A stretch of DNA of 64,000 bases, from NCBI GenBank assembly GCA_949317995.1, contig OX439043.1, forward strand, positions 43,033,560 to 43,097,559. The letters run 5' to 3'. A program made the translations under genes and the position numbers. The stretch is from Acholoe squamosa (Eukaryota; Annelida; Polychaeta; Phyllodocida; Polynoidae). Each line of letters begins with the position of its first letter. Within the stretch, counting starts at the first letter, position 1. The notes under the pieces were generated by a model. It ran no database searches. It was not told the DNA's origin and saw nothing but the letters and a program-made list of their open reading frames with translations. Positions 15,101 through 23,932 of the stretch are shown piece by piece.

Positions 15101-17591
15101 TGACGACTTAAAGTCCTCAGGTTGACAATACCTAAAACTACAACTTTAGGTCATCATGGGGAAGTCATAGGTGACGACTTTAGGTCGTCACTGATGACCT
15201 AGTGTCATCACTTAGGCTACCCTCGAGAGCCACATTGTCCTGTGTAGACATCCTAGGATTGTCTTTTAAAATTTCCACATATGATTGAATTCTTTCTTTT
15301 TTACATTATACTGTAATCATACTTCATTTGAAAATTTACCCCTGCAGGTGGGGGGGGGGGCAGTCGCCAGCCTCCTGCCCTGAGACAAATACATGCTGGG
15401 ACCTGGTAATGTGGGGGGGGGGGTCTAGTTTCTAATCCAAAACGAAATATATTGTATTAATTTGAAACATGTCATTCCATTTGTGATTTGATAAAACCTG
15501 TTCCAGTAATATTACACATGAAAAAAGATAGACCTATCTACTTATCCTAGCTAATACTAAACAGAGGGTATCAATAGTGCAAAGGCATCACAGCTGCTTC
15601 TTATGTATCACTTTGTGGCTTTCAACCTTCCACTATGATTAGGGTTTTTAAAAAATCGGAATTTCGCTAATTTAAATACACACGGAAATGTCTTTTTGAG
15701 CAAATTCGCAAAAATTAATACCCACAAAATTATATACGTTTACAGTATCCCATCCCCTCATCCATAAGTCAGTGTTATTGGGAATTTTCCCAACCATCTG
15801 TCATAGTTTCAGTTTACAGTATACATGTGACAGGATCTGCGAAAAAGGCCATTAGTGCAGGGTGCATTAAGGTCCCTATTCCTAGTACATGTCACATATA
15901 GTACTGTGTTAGTACACACATCTACATGTACATTATGTTAGGGACACTCAATGCATTAGGAGTTATAATGTAGCACCATCCATAAAATAGGTGTGGACCA
16001 GGATTATTTGGAGTTGCTTGCCGCGTAGCGGCCGGGAGCGCAGTGACCATAGCAACTTCATTATGGTTTAGGTTTGTCAGTGACGTCACGGTCACCTTGT
16101 GACGCAATTCGTGATGTTATACGTCGGCCGTGACGTCACACATCAGCGCAGAGTGCAACTCCTATCTGTGGTCCTTGCCACATTTTGCTTGTTTAAAAAT
16201 GCCCTTGTTTCCAGTCCTTTCTTTTCATGTAGCTATAATTTGTCCCTTTTGCTGCTCACAAGTGGTCATTCAAGTACGGTGCTGAAAAAGGGGGATTTGA
16301 GAAGGTACCTAGTTGGGAGAAGTCAGTCAGTATAATAAACTATAGAGCGTGTGACATGAGTAGGTACCTGGTAGTGCAGGTCTCTCTGTTTTAAACAAGG
16401 CAGGTGACTTTTCAGACTAATGTGGTGAGTGCAAGTACTTAGGTGAAGCAGTGAACGACTTGTTTAGAAAAGAGGGCACATACTCACAGCTCTTTTTACA
16501 ATAGGAGCAACACCCTCCTGCATGTCTAACCACCCTCTGACGACCCTCAACTTGTCATATATGACAAGTTTCCAATAGCGGCGTGTTTTCAGTGAGTATA
16601 TACATGTATATAACATTGACGAGGTACCTGTTGGAGCTGCAGCCATTCTTGCCTGGTTTTATCTCAAAATGCACTACTATTGCTGTTAATACCACAACCA
16701 AGCATCATACAGCCTACTACCAGTGTACAAACTCAGTAGGCGATTAGCATTCCAGTAAACACAGATCTGGAAGGCATTTCTCAAGATGGTGCGACTGAAC
16801 ACGGCCACTACAATTTGAAACCCTTAATATTAGAGTGGGTGATTGTAGGCCCTATGGCTGCTCTGTGATATCAGCATGTAATGTAGAAATTACATAGGAT
16901 TTGCTAGGGCAGTTGTACCATTGCAATCATTAGCGACCACTTGATGCAGGGCTGTGATGGCATCAGAGTGAGGGATCCCACTACGATTTAAAGGGGTCTA
17001 GTACCATCTTGAGAAATGCCTTTCAGTTGTATGAACGTAAGGGAACATAATCCCTAGGAAGCAACTATGTAAAACATCCAAAATACATTTTAAAACATAA
17101 ATTTACATGAGGTTTGAACCTCGAGGCCAAAAAAGCCAGGTTGAAAGGAGGCACTTGTTAGCAAGGTCAATATGACCTCTCTTGCTTACAAGTCCACATA
17201 TGAAACAAAACAAGAAAGAGGTACACATCTGATCTTGAGATATGTTACACCATGTACAATCAATTTAATCCTATCTTAAACATTTACCCGACACAACCAT
17301 GACTTAACGTTTTAAATCGTTTAAACATTTGACATCTACCAATCTGCTACATAGGATAGTGTTAAGTTATTTTCATCAGACAGTTGCATTCCAATGACAA
17401 TTACAGTGATCAATAGACCTATGTCTTCGCTCTCTATTGACAGAAGTGAAGGCTTTGATGCTGTAACGATGGGTATGTCCCTCAAGGACTTCAACCGGCT
17501 GTACGAGCAGGACTTCAATGCCCGTGTACCATGCAGCTCGCTGCCTGACCTCGACCTTCGACACTGGAAGCATGGTCCTTACCTAGGTTAG
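58..17591 (+). CDS. Animal haem peroxidase, C-terminal part, seven exons (5' end outside window)
   Basis: This is the C-terminal 342 codons of an animal (myeloperoxidase/peroxinectin-type) haem peroxidase, a family that uses H2O2 to oxidise halides, phenols or matrix proteins and is usually secreted or extracellular. The coding sequence joins 58-184, 5459-5598, 10311-10521, 11369-11480, 14162-14328, 14796-14919 and 17444-17591. Every junction has AG/GT borders and the phases match, giving 1029 nt in one frame. Family landmarks appear in order: a conserved helix ahead of the proximal histidine (exon 1), the proximal-His motif FRFGH-like 'YRFGHTLI' (exon 2), 'LNIQRGRDHG' (exon 3), 'GYNFYRELCGL' (exon 4), 'HVDDIDLFPGG' and 'GDRFWYEN' (exon 5), and an 'EIRKIRLSRILC' stretch (exon 6). 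The signal peptide and distal-His exons must lie upstream of base 1. No break is seen, so the gene looks functional as far as it can be read. The subfamily cannot be fixed by eye. Confidence 0.93.
185..639. other. Intron 1, left part
   Basis: This is the start of the 5.3-kb peroxidase intron. It contains a G-run at 295-306 and no reading frame or repeat that I recognise. Part of it may belong to the end of the DIRS-like element. Confidence 0.5.
644..826. repeat. 15-bp inverted repeat at left end of DIRS-like element
   Basis: AGCTGGGTAACAAGG at 644-658 recurs as its reverse complement at 812-826, about 150 bp apart. One arm sits just outside the recombinase stop, so it may be a remnant of the element's terminal or inner complementary repeats. 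Confidence 0.55.
790..1446 (-). pseudogene. DIRS-like tyrosine recombinase, C-terminal catalytic part
   Basis: The 218-codon minus-strand frame has the layout of a tyrosine recombinase catalytic domain: 'LLLALATAQRAQT' (region of the first catalytic Arg), 'KAHSTKGASVSKA' (expected H-x-x-R region, here H-S-T-K, so the Arg is not evident) and 'LKQGRWTNAFTFAKFYKR' (G-x-W box plus the Tyr). Such an enzyme would integrate a circular cDNA. The N-terminal part lies in another frame near 1736-1969, and the short duplication at 1507-1575 falls between the two. It is likely inactive. Confidence 0.65.
1861..2205 (-). pseudogene. DIRS-like RNase H/linker fragment
   Basis: The minus-strand frame has 'WLPDPVAAVTDALSLPW' followed by 'AFAPFSLNLRVIQKALAEG' and 'AAQPWYGLL', which resembles the region joining RNase H to the recombinase in DIRS-type pol proteins. 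The catalytic RNase H residues upstream (2205-2445) are not in a clean frame. A neighbouring frame at 1969-1736 continues toward the recombinase with 'IEDRERALQAQGAMPTTIRLY'. Confidence 0.55.
2445..3380 (-). pseudogene. DIRS-like reverse transcriptase, frameshifted
   Basis: Two minus-strand frames make up one RT domain. The 5' part (3380-2934) carries 'KPNGKHRLILDLSELN' and 'LGSLDLSDAYYSVP', the fingers and first catalytic-Asp region. The 3' part (2891-2445) starts at the Y-M-D-D catalytic box and continues with 'FLGYVINT'. Between them a frame change and a stop near 2930-3000 break the conserved segment before the catalytic box. In the element it lies between gag and RNase H. Confidence 0.82.
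3567..4382 (-). pseudogene. DIRS-like element gag-type protein
   Basis: An open frame of 271 codons on the minus strand lies upstream of the reverse transcriptase of the same element. It has an acidic N-terminus (Asp/Gly-rich over the first 30 residues), a helical middle region and a basic, Lys/His-rich C-terminus (about residues 215-265) typical of nucleic-acid-binding gag tails. No CCHC knuckle is visible. The frame itself is intact, but I class it with the decayed element because its pol is broken. Assignment rests on position and composition. Confidence 0.6.
4391..4910. other. Intron 1, no recognisable feature
   Basis: This AT-rich stretch between the gag start of the DIRS-like element and the next repeat shows no frame, TIR or tandem repeat. 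The 5' untranslated end of the DIRS-like element may lie here. Confidence 0.4.
4910..5165. repeat. Two diverged direct copies of a palindrome-bearing unit
   Basis: Two similar units of about 75 bp (about 4913-4990 and 5086-5160) share 'GGGAGTGCA/CAGGAGTGCA', a near-palindrome around ATCTAGATAA, 'CCAATCAGAATGCAGCAT' and 'GGATAATGCA'. The inner half-sites TGCATTATCC and GGATAATGCA are inverted. This looks like a small dispersed palindromic repeat near the end of intron 1. Confidence 0.6.
5459..5598 (+). CDS. Peroxidase exon b (proximal histidine)
   Basis: The exon follows CACAG and ends before GTGAGT at 5599. It completes a split glycine codon and encodes 46 further residues, including 'AAYRFGHTLIQDRF'. 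The His in R-F-G-H is the expected proximal haem ligand of the family. Intron 1 before it is 5.3 kb and holds the DIRS-like element. Confidence 0.93.
5599..6440. other. Intron 2, first part, nothing recognised
   Basis: AT-rich intronic sequence without a frame, tandem repeat or mobile-element end that I can identify. Confidence 0.4.
6446..6765. repeat. Repeat with several CTGTAAATTTACAG palindromes
   Basis: The 14-bp palindrome CTGTAAATTTACAG and close variants occur at about 6453, 6552, 6580, 6670 and 6695. The block is bounded by two near-identical direct copies of 'GAACCAGAGTTGCCAGCAA' (about 6477 and 6722). This arrangement suggests a dispersed MITE or satellite-like repeat inside intron 2. 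Confidence 0.65.
7016..7628. mobile_element. TIR element, 'CTGGAGGTTAATTC' family, copy 1
   Basis: The element begins CTGGAGGTTAATTCAAAAGG and ends with the inverted sequence ...CCTTTTGAATTACCCTCCAG. The internal sequence is rich in GATCTTA/TAAGATC and matches copies at 8329-8983 and 23933-24669. It encodes no protein, so it is a non-autonomous DNA transposon. I see no clear target duplication. Confidence 0.78.
8329..8983. mobile_element. TIR element, 'CTGGAGGTTAATTC' family, copy 2
   Basis: This is a near-copy of 7016-7628 in the same orientation, about 700 bp downstream in intron 2. It has an intact left end (CTGGAGGTTAATTCAAAAGG) and right end (GGCCTTTTGAATTAACCTCC plus AG). It includes a run of G at 8721-8730 and no coding frame. 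Confidence 0.8.
9116..9468. mobile_element. TIR element, 'CAGGAGGGTGTTGCTCCTA' family, copy 1
   Basis: The right end (ATAGGAGCAACACCCTCCTG at 9449-9468) mirrors a diverged left end (GTTGCTCCTAT near 9124). The body, with 'TTAGTCTGAAAAGTCACCTG', 'CCCAACTAGGTACCTACTCA' and 'GAAAAGAAAGGACTGGAAA', recurs at 16196-16520 (inverted) and 41258-41580. It has no coding frame and is taken as a MITE family. Confidence 0.7.
9469..10310. other. Intron 2, last part
   Basis: Ordinary intronic sequence running to the exon c acceptor. I see no mobile element or conserved frame. Confidence 0.4.
10311..10521 (+). CDS. Peroxidase exon c
   Basis: The exon follows a pyrimidine-rich acceptor ending CCCTCAG and stops before GTGAGT at 10522. 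Its 70 codons plus one base end in 'LLSLNIQRGRDHGIP', one of the best conserved signatures of animal haem peroxidases. Intron 2 (5599-10310) contains the CTGTAAATTTACAG repeat, two 'CTGGAGG' TIR elements and one further TIR element. Confidence 0.94.
10522..11368. other. Intron 3
   Basis: An 847-bp intron with a GTGAGT donor and TTTTCAG acceptor. A short imperfect direct repeat (TGGTACCAAGATTCCAGTAC / TGGTACTAGAATCCTGGTAC, 11220-11265) is the only structure seen. Confidence 0.5.
11369..11480 (+). CDS. Peroxidase exon d
   Basis: The exon follows TTTTCAG and ends before GTAGGT at 11481. It encodes 'GYNFYRELCGLKRAKTFEDL', the family's 'PGYN.WR.FCGL..A.TF.DL' segment. It starts in phase 1 and ends in phase 2, matching its neighbours. 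Confidence 0.92.
11481..12956. other. Intron 4, first part
   Basis: Intronic sequence with two (A)n runs. No protein-coding frame or mobile-element ends were recognised. Confidence 0.4.
12959..13068. mobile_element. Small TIR MITE flanked by TA
   Basis: CCCACTTGGCA at 12959-12969 is matched by TGCCAAGTGGG at 13058-13068. Both are flanked by TA (12957-12958 and 13069-13070), a likely 2-bp target duplication. The 110-bp body is AT-rich with several AAACGTTTTT motifs and could fold into a hairpin. Confidence 0.75.
13071..14161. other. Intron 4, last part
   Basis: Intronic sequence running to the exon e acceptor. I see no recognisable gene or transposon. Confidence 0.4.
14162..14328 (+). CDS. 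Peroxidase exon e
   Basis: The exon follows CTTCTCCCAG and ends before GTAAGG at 14329. It encodes 'HVDDIDLFPGGVSERGVRGG' followed by 'LVGPTFACILGDQF' and 'GDRFWYENF', all strongly conserved in animal haem peroxidases. Intron 4 before it (11481-14161) contains a small TA-flanked MITE. Confidence 0.95.
14796..14919 (+). CDS. Peroxidase exon f
   Basis: The exon follows TCTTCACAG and ends before GTAAGT at 14920. It encodes 'AQLTEIRKIRLSRILCANGD' and 'IQPYAMMKPF', matching the family's 'TEAQL.EIRK.SLARI.CDN' block. Phases on both sides agree with exons e and g. Confidence 0.9.
15050..15215. repeat. GTCATCA/GACGACT-rich palindromic repeat in intron 6
   Basis: The stretch is built of short sense and antisense copies of GACGACTT / AAGTCGTC and GATGACCT / AGGTCATC, with a perfect GTCAGTACTGAC palindrome near 15095. 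It looks like a short foldback repeat. No coding frame. Confidence 0.5.
16010..16162. repeat. Short TIR repeat carrying two TGACGTCA palindromes
   Basis: GGAGTTGC at 16010-16017 is mirrored by GCAACTCC at 16155-16162. Inside are two perfect TGACGTCA sites (16081-16088, 16131-16138) plus related GTGACG motifs. TGACGTCA is the consensus CRE that CREB/ATF-type factors bind. Its presence inside a small repeat in intron 6 does not show that it regulates the peroxidase. Confidence 0.5.
16196..16520. mobile_element. TIR element, 'CAGGAGGGTGTTGCTCCTA' family, copy 2 (inverted)
   Basis: This is the reverse complement of the family seen at 9116-9468 and 41258-41580. It ends ATAGGAGCAACACCCTCCTG at 16520. 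The other end lacks its TIR, so the copy is truncated. It lies in intron 6. Confidence 0.7.
16521..17443. other. Intron 6, last part
   Basis: Intronic sequence up to the terminal exon. No recognised repeat or coding frame beyond random frames. Confidence 0.4.
17444..17591 (+). CDS. Peroxidase terminal exon g
   Basis: The exon follows CTATTGACAG. It encodes 49 residues ending 'LDLRHWKHGPYLG' and the stop TAG at 17589-17591. The 'VPCSSLPDLDLRHWK' tail is the usual C-terminal end of the peroxidase domain. An ATTAAA lies at 17597-17602 just after the stop, but whether it is the poly(A) signal is uncertain. Confidence 0.88.
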
Positions 17592-18599
17592 GCCATTAAA
17601 TGGATCAACCATAAACAGTTGCCAGCACCTTGGCTGAGGACGAACGGTTTTCACAAGGAGACGTGCATATATAGACTCATACATTCTACAAGTTGAATAT
17701 CTGTAGCGTGATTTTGAAATCCCAGATACAGTAGCCATAACTAGCAATATCAGGTTTAATTTCCCTCGCTTAAAACAGAGACATGCTCAGAGAGTAAAGA
17801 GTAGACCTAATCATGCACTAATAGCAAGGGCAAGTGAATTTTCCAATTAAAAACTATCATAAACTCTTTTGATAGTGTATACGACTTTTGATACATCTGA
17901 GCAAACATCCAACAAGAGAAAATCGAAATCTTGTGTTGTCACAGTGAATCCCTTGACATTCCAGGACATCTTTCATAATTCATTCTCTAATTCTGTTGGA
18001 TTTCTTATCAGCTTTGTTTGTGGTTTTCTTTTGTATTTAATAACCCATTGGGCCTGTCTCGTTGTATGTAAAAGTGTACTGGCTACATTTGAAGGAGATC
18101 CTCATTGTTGAATTGTAGAATAGCTAATACAACACTTCAACAGCAACATCTACCGATCCACTCAAGTTGCAGGCCTATTTATGTAAGTTAAATGTCCATG
18201 TCAATCATGGGCAACACAGATTGGTCGTTTATTGGTAGTTTTTACCCCACTTTGACCCCATAATATTTTTTATTTGTTTCTGTCTCTATGTGTCAAATAC
18301 ATGTTTCTTGCCCGGTGATGACGGGAGTTGCATGGAACCTCATTCTTCCCAAAACCAATAGATGAAGTAAACAGATGGTGTGTTCAATGGTGTCCTATAA
18401 TTGTGTAATGTATGTTCATGGGCATTTCACCATTTATCTTTAGGTGTAGGTCTTTTTTTTTTGTAAAGACGATTCACTTGAACTTGTTCCTGAGCTTCTA
18501 TAATATTTCAAAACATCTTAAAGAGTGATCGGATATCTGCCAAATTTAGATAAGTACATAGTGGTACAACTTGAAGTGCATATGGGCTAACTATTTACA
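17592..18599. other. 3' flank of peroxidase gene
   Basis: The 3' untranslated region and downstream sequence. No clear AATAAA with a downstream GT-rich element was found, so the transcript end is not placed. Confidence 0.4.
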
Positions 18600-19430
18600 T
18601 ATTATTTACAGGAATTTCTGTCTCATAGGCCAATGAACACAGCAGACATTGGGATCCATTTCATTAAAGAAATGACCCCAGTCATGGTTTATAACGTGTT
18701 CTTGTAGTGCAGCTTTGTGGTAACCCTTAAGACTTCTAGCAGGGAACTGTACTCTCTTTGCTATATCATAGGCCATCCCATTAGAGATGTACACCAGTTC
18801 ATGATCACTTACATTAAGAGAAATTATCCATGCTCATGTAATAGTGCTTTTAACCCAGCGCTAGCATAACATTGAGTTAAACATTCTTATGATTTGAGTT
18901 TTCAAAACATATCATTGTTCATATCGCCCAGAACACCAATGTCAACATTAAGGTTTCAGTGATATTAATAATTTCTGCCACAAATTCACCTTTATCTCCC
19001 GTAGTTGGTGGCCTGTACGTTTTGATAATGATCATATCCTTACTCAGAGTATATTGACAATACTTATCACTTGAAGTTCAATGTCCTTTGTGCTTCTGTT
19101 CAAGTGTCTATATTGTGCAACAGAATATGTTAGCCCATCCGTAATATAAATTCTAAGGCCTCCCCCTCGTCTTTCATCTTGTAATCTTGGTCTATCCAAT
19201 CTACATAGGGTATACCCATCCAAGTCATATAGTGCAGTGCAATCCATATGATCTAATCATGTTTCTGATATACTAAATACATCGAAATTTTTATTATTAA
19301 ACGTTCGATTAATGTCCTTGATGTTTCTAATACTCAGTGCATTTTGATGTGCAATATTGAAACCTTTGATATGATTAAGGCTATTAAAGAAGTGAGTCAT
19401 ATTAGGAGTGTGACAAACCCAGTGCATAGA
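18600..19430 (-). pseudogene. Non-LTR retrotransposon, apurinic-type endonuclease fragment
   Basis: The minus strand, read from about 19430 to 18606, gives pieces of an APE-type endonuclease domain in broken frames: 'GFNIAHQNALSIRNIKDINR' near the start, then 'YDLDGYTLCRLDRPRLQDER', 'GGGLRIYITDGLTYSV' and 'KDIELQVISI', and at the far end a linker resembling 'SDHDLVYISNGMAYDIAK'. Stops and frame changes interrupt it, so it is dead. It points opposite to the reverse-transcriptase fragment at 20305-22985. Confidence 0.72.
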
Positions 19431-20304
19431 ATCAAACTACGGCAATATGCGCCCTTTATGCCCATGAGCAATTTTCCAGACTGTAATAATGTACCTTTTG
19501 TGCCGAGGTGACAATGTCTCACCTCCCTCCCTACCAGCCCCTGATGGAATTACTCTTACTATATATAAAGGTGTGTATGTTGGCTTTCCTGGACCTTGTT
19601 TCAATAGATTCTACAACAGGTTCAGCCAACTACGACTGGAGATGGGCCAAATCTTACCAGCTGATTTCTTAGGATTTTGGCCATAGTGACCAAATAGCTG
19701 GCTACATTACTGCGTGATCGTACTGCCTACTGGCTAAATAGCCACCAGAGCAGTGACTTAATAAGGGGTGATTGTATGATAGCCCTCTGTGTCAATAATT
19801 AGTGGGTAGTCTTAGCTGCTGCCCTCTGCACTCCTTTGCTCAAGTGTAGCCAATCTGTGCTTTTTGCTTTGTAATCATATAAGTATTCTCTATATATAGA
19901 CTAATGATCCAAAAGGTCTTGATCCTAGGCCACTCACAGAGGTCGAGGGGCCTTCCTATAATATAGCATCCCTGGCCTCAATCACCCTCTGAGAGATTGT
20001 GGGATCATAACATCTATGCATTTTTGATCTAGCTATAGATGCATTGATTTTGCAAGATTATTCCAATTAATTGTGTTGCACATTATATATATGGGGTCCC
20101 ATTACACAACGTGCACTTGATACTTTAATAATTAAATCATTCAAGCATATAATTATCAACACAGTTGTATGTTGGTATTTAGAATGAGGTTTAAGGTAGA
20201 AATTCATACCACTATATAGGTGTCATGTATGGTTTGTAAGAATACTTAGCATTACCATAATTATGTTAAAGTATACATCACAGTACCTTAAACACCATTT
20301 ATGT
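19431..20304. other. Stretch between endonuclease and RT fragments
   Basis: No coding frame is convincing. If the two LINE fragments are one insertion with an inverted 5' part, this stretch would be the element's 5' region in reverse. Otherwise it is unrelated flank. Confidence 0.35.
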
Positions 20305-22985
20305 ATATATATGGCCAGAGCTGAATCAGATAGATACTATTTTGTCGTATACATTCCCCGTAAAATTCTTTAACATTGCCAGAAAGAAAAACCATGGGTA
20401 ACTAATGAAATCTTGGAACTCAGACAGGAAAAAAATACTTCCTTTAAAAAAGTCAAGCATACTAAAAATGCTGATGATATCAATGATACCAAAGCTTACT
20501 GGAAGGAAATTTCTGGTATTGTTAAACCCAAGACCAAAGACACCCGTGTAAATTTGATTAATCATGAGAATAACATCCCTGTTCCTCCTGCTGACACTGC
20601 TGATTTTATAAATACATATTTTAGGGACATAGTACCAAAACTAGCACAAAGTATAAACACTACATGGGACTATGAAGGTTTTATAGCTGAACATAATTTC
20701 TCATTGTGCCCAGCAACCCTAGATGAAATTAATAAGGTTATTAAAGGCATCAAGATCTCCAAGTCTTCAAGTACTAAGTATATTACAACATATGTCCTCA
20801 AGGATGCACTTGAAGCCTTACCAGGTCATCTCCAACATGTAATTAATCTATCCATCTGCACAGCTATTTTCCCCAAAGCATGGAAATATTCTACTATTAC
20901 CCCAATCCCTAAGAGTGGTGACCTTAAGTAACCACAGATCTATTTCTATCCTACCTCTTATCTCAAAAGTATGTGAAAAGGTTATATACACCCAATTACT
21001 AGAATATTTAACTAGAGAAAATATTTTGAACACCAAACAACATGATTTTCGACCCAACCACTCTACATTAACTGGACTACAATATTTAACTGTTCATATA
21101 TATACCAGGGTCTTGAACATAAGTCCACCACTCTTATAACCTATCTGGATTTCGCCAAAGCTTTTGACACAATAAACCATGCCATTCTATGCAAGAAAAT
21201 ACAGAAGATTGGACTTGATGAAGCCTCTGTTCTTTGGTTTGTGTCATACCTGACTGAAAGATACCAATCAACCAGGGTAAATGGGTATACCTCTAGTGAG
21301 CTTGTTATTAAATGTGGGGTCCCACAGGGTTCCCTTTTAGGGCCGTTATTATTCTTAATTTATGTCTCCAAAAGTCACTTAAAGACATGGATTGTCAGTT
21401 GTATGCTGATGATACTGCTTTATTTTGTACCTATACTGAGCCCACTATGGAAATTGTTAGGTTAATTAACTAAGACCTTGACAATGTTGCCAACTGGTGT
21501 AAAAAGAAAAAATTGTCTCTAAACATTGGAAAGACCAAATATGTAGTCTATGGTACCAAACTAAGACTAAAAAAACATCAACCTGTATGACACGTATATA
21601 AGTGTATAGCCAAGCAAAAAGGGTCCCCCAGGGGAAAAGTCAATTTTTAAATTCAGGCCATGAACTTTCCAATGATATATTACATGAGAAAATATGTCTG
21701 CTAGTTTTAGAGTTACGGCTCTTTTAACTTAGATGGTTACCGACCTATTCAAATCCCAAATAAGGTCTACCTTGTATATTTCATGAGATATATCAGATGA
21801 TATGTATAATCAGTCATAATTCTGCAAATTAGGGAAATTGTCATATTCGTCACATTCTTTTTCTCATAAAATTTGATCTGATTATCAGATTTTTACCATC
21901 TTTTCAGCACACTGATCCTTGTGGGTGTGGCTACAAATAAACTGTTTTGATTCCTCAATTTTCAGTGAAAATAATGTTTCCATGGCAACCAATATCAACT
22001 AAAGCACTGATTTCTGCCCCCAAATGCCCAAAAACGTTCTATTTACATTCAAAATTTGGAAGGTTTTCCTTAAAAATGGGAATTTCCCTTTAGGATGATT
22101 GTAATCGACATAAAAGAGTAGTATATAACTATTTTTGGTATATTTTCCCCCTTTTGGGCCATAGTGGTGTCCCCCTGGTGGCCAGAATCGGTACTAATCC
22201 CCCTTGGACGGTCCTTTTTACTTGCCTCCTCACTATTATTTTGAACATGGTTCTACCTGCATTGGAATATGCCAGTCAGATATATGGCTGCACAAACAAA
22301 ATCGGGATGGACATTCTTGAAGCTACACTATGTAGGCTGCTAAAGATAATGTTACCCACAGCTTAGATATAGAAATATAGATTTTATCAGAGAGTATAGT
22401 GGTATACAGACGTTAGATAAAAGACGACAAATTGTTACATGCTGTGATGCTTATAAGTATGCCCTAGATGATTCTCATTTAGATAACCGGGATATATTTT
22501 ACTCGCCGACATGATGCAAAGTTGGTCAAGGTTACCTGGCCAAAGCTGGTAAAGGCTAGGCAAAGTTAGACTCACAGAATATCTCACCTGTGGAAAAACC
22601 TCCCTATCTTCCTAAGATCGGCTGGATCCCTAATGGTGTTTAAGAAGCGACTGAATGATTACCTATAGAGTTGAATATGCCCATGATTGTTTGGTTCATT
22701 GCCCTTCCTCCTTCCCCTTCCCCATTTGTTCCCTCTGTGGGATCCCTCTCGGCATAGCTTAATATAATATATTAATAATATTATTTCTAGCCATGATAAT
22801 CAATTAGCAATTGGTATGATTTTGTTGAAGTTTATATTCTATTTATAGAAGCCGTAAATTAATCATTTGCTGTTCCTATATCTTTATATTATTGCTTATA
22901 TTATCTATCAATGTATATATGTTGCACTGTAGCAGGACAACTCGGACCAATATGCATCCCCCTGCTGCAGTATAAAAAAAGAAAT
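20305..22985 (+). mobile_element. Non-LTR retrotransposon fragment (RT to 3' end), decayed
   Basis: Plus-strand frames at 20413-20931, 20915-21139, 21130-21460 and 22200-22370 together trace a LINE ORF2 from the endonuclease-RT linker ('KPWVTNEILEL') through the RT domain: 'SNHRSISILPLISKVCEKVI', 'FAKAFDTINHAIL', 'GVPQGSLLGPLLFLIYV' and a Y-A-D-D box near 21401. It is broken by several frameshifts and stops. About 600 bp (21590-22200) separate the RT from a C-terminal piece and include a copy of the X-box repeat. The 3' end is near 22985, with a short A-run and GAAATTTGAATTGAA tail. It cannot be active. Confidence 0.82.
21840..22110 (-). repeat. Dispersed repeat with X-box-like palindrome, copy 1
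   Basis: The reverse complement of this stretch resembles 45910-46130: both have AGAACGTTTT, then GTTGATATTGGTTGCCATGG. The core is half of the GTTGCCATGGCAAC X-box palindrome bound by RFX factors. Confidence 0.5.
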
Positions 22986-23932
22986 TTGAATTGAAGTTCC
23001 CTGCTATTTTAGGTTTATATATGCAGAGTATACCACCTTGTCCCACCCTGGTGTTGGGTGCCTATCAAAGGTAGTTCTGATGTGCTTCTTCAGTATGTTA
23101 CCCCATTTCTTTAGCTAATCACTGGTTGGATGCAGTCCATCTCGTCCAGAAGCTTGTATTGGTCAACTCTTTCGCAATAATCCTTGTAGTGTACTGCTCT
23201 AGACATCCATGGAGTTAATAGGCCCACCTGATTGTTCATTTGAAATATGTCATCATTCAACCTCCAAATCGCATTATTGAGAAGTTGCTGCCTGCGTGCA
23301 TCACCATTTACACATCTTTTCGTAATGTCATACCCCATAATTGTGCTCACATAGATTATGGTATCAGAAATTCTCCTTCTAGGCCACATGATGTTCTGCT
23401 CAAGCTCGTTTAATACATACTCATATAGGTACCTTTCAGTATCACATTCACATACAAAGTACGGCTTTCCCCACTTGTTGTATGTAACATTTTGAGGCTA
23501 TATCATTTACTCCACAATTGAGATATATAATATCTCTAGGATGTTCAGTGAGGTAATAGTCTGCCGACTGCACCACTCACTCAACACTAGCACCTCTATC
23601 GGTGTCAACTAGTACTCTAGGATCATGTTGATTTAGATTATGCATCGTGTCTTTAAAGTCTGTGCCCTTTGAGTCTGTGAAATAAATCACTGATTGCCCA
23701 GGGTCTGGTCTGTGTCTACCAAAGACTCTATCAACCGCTTTGCTCCAGCGTTCATGCCACCATTGACTTCCATTGTAGACACTGCTTCAAGGTTGATTCC
23801 TGTAGGCATTTTCCGAATGTCCCCATGTCGGTATTTCTTGACATCTATAGATAATGTAAGGCCACGCTGTTTCACCTCATGCTTGAGTGACCTCGCCAGT
23901 ACATCTAATTGCCTCAAATCTCGCTGTTTGTA

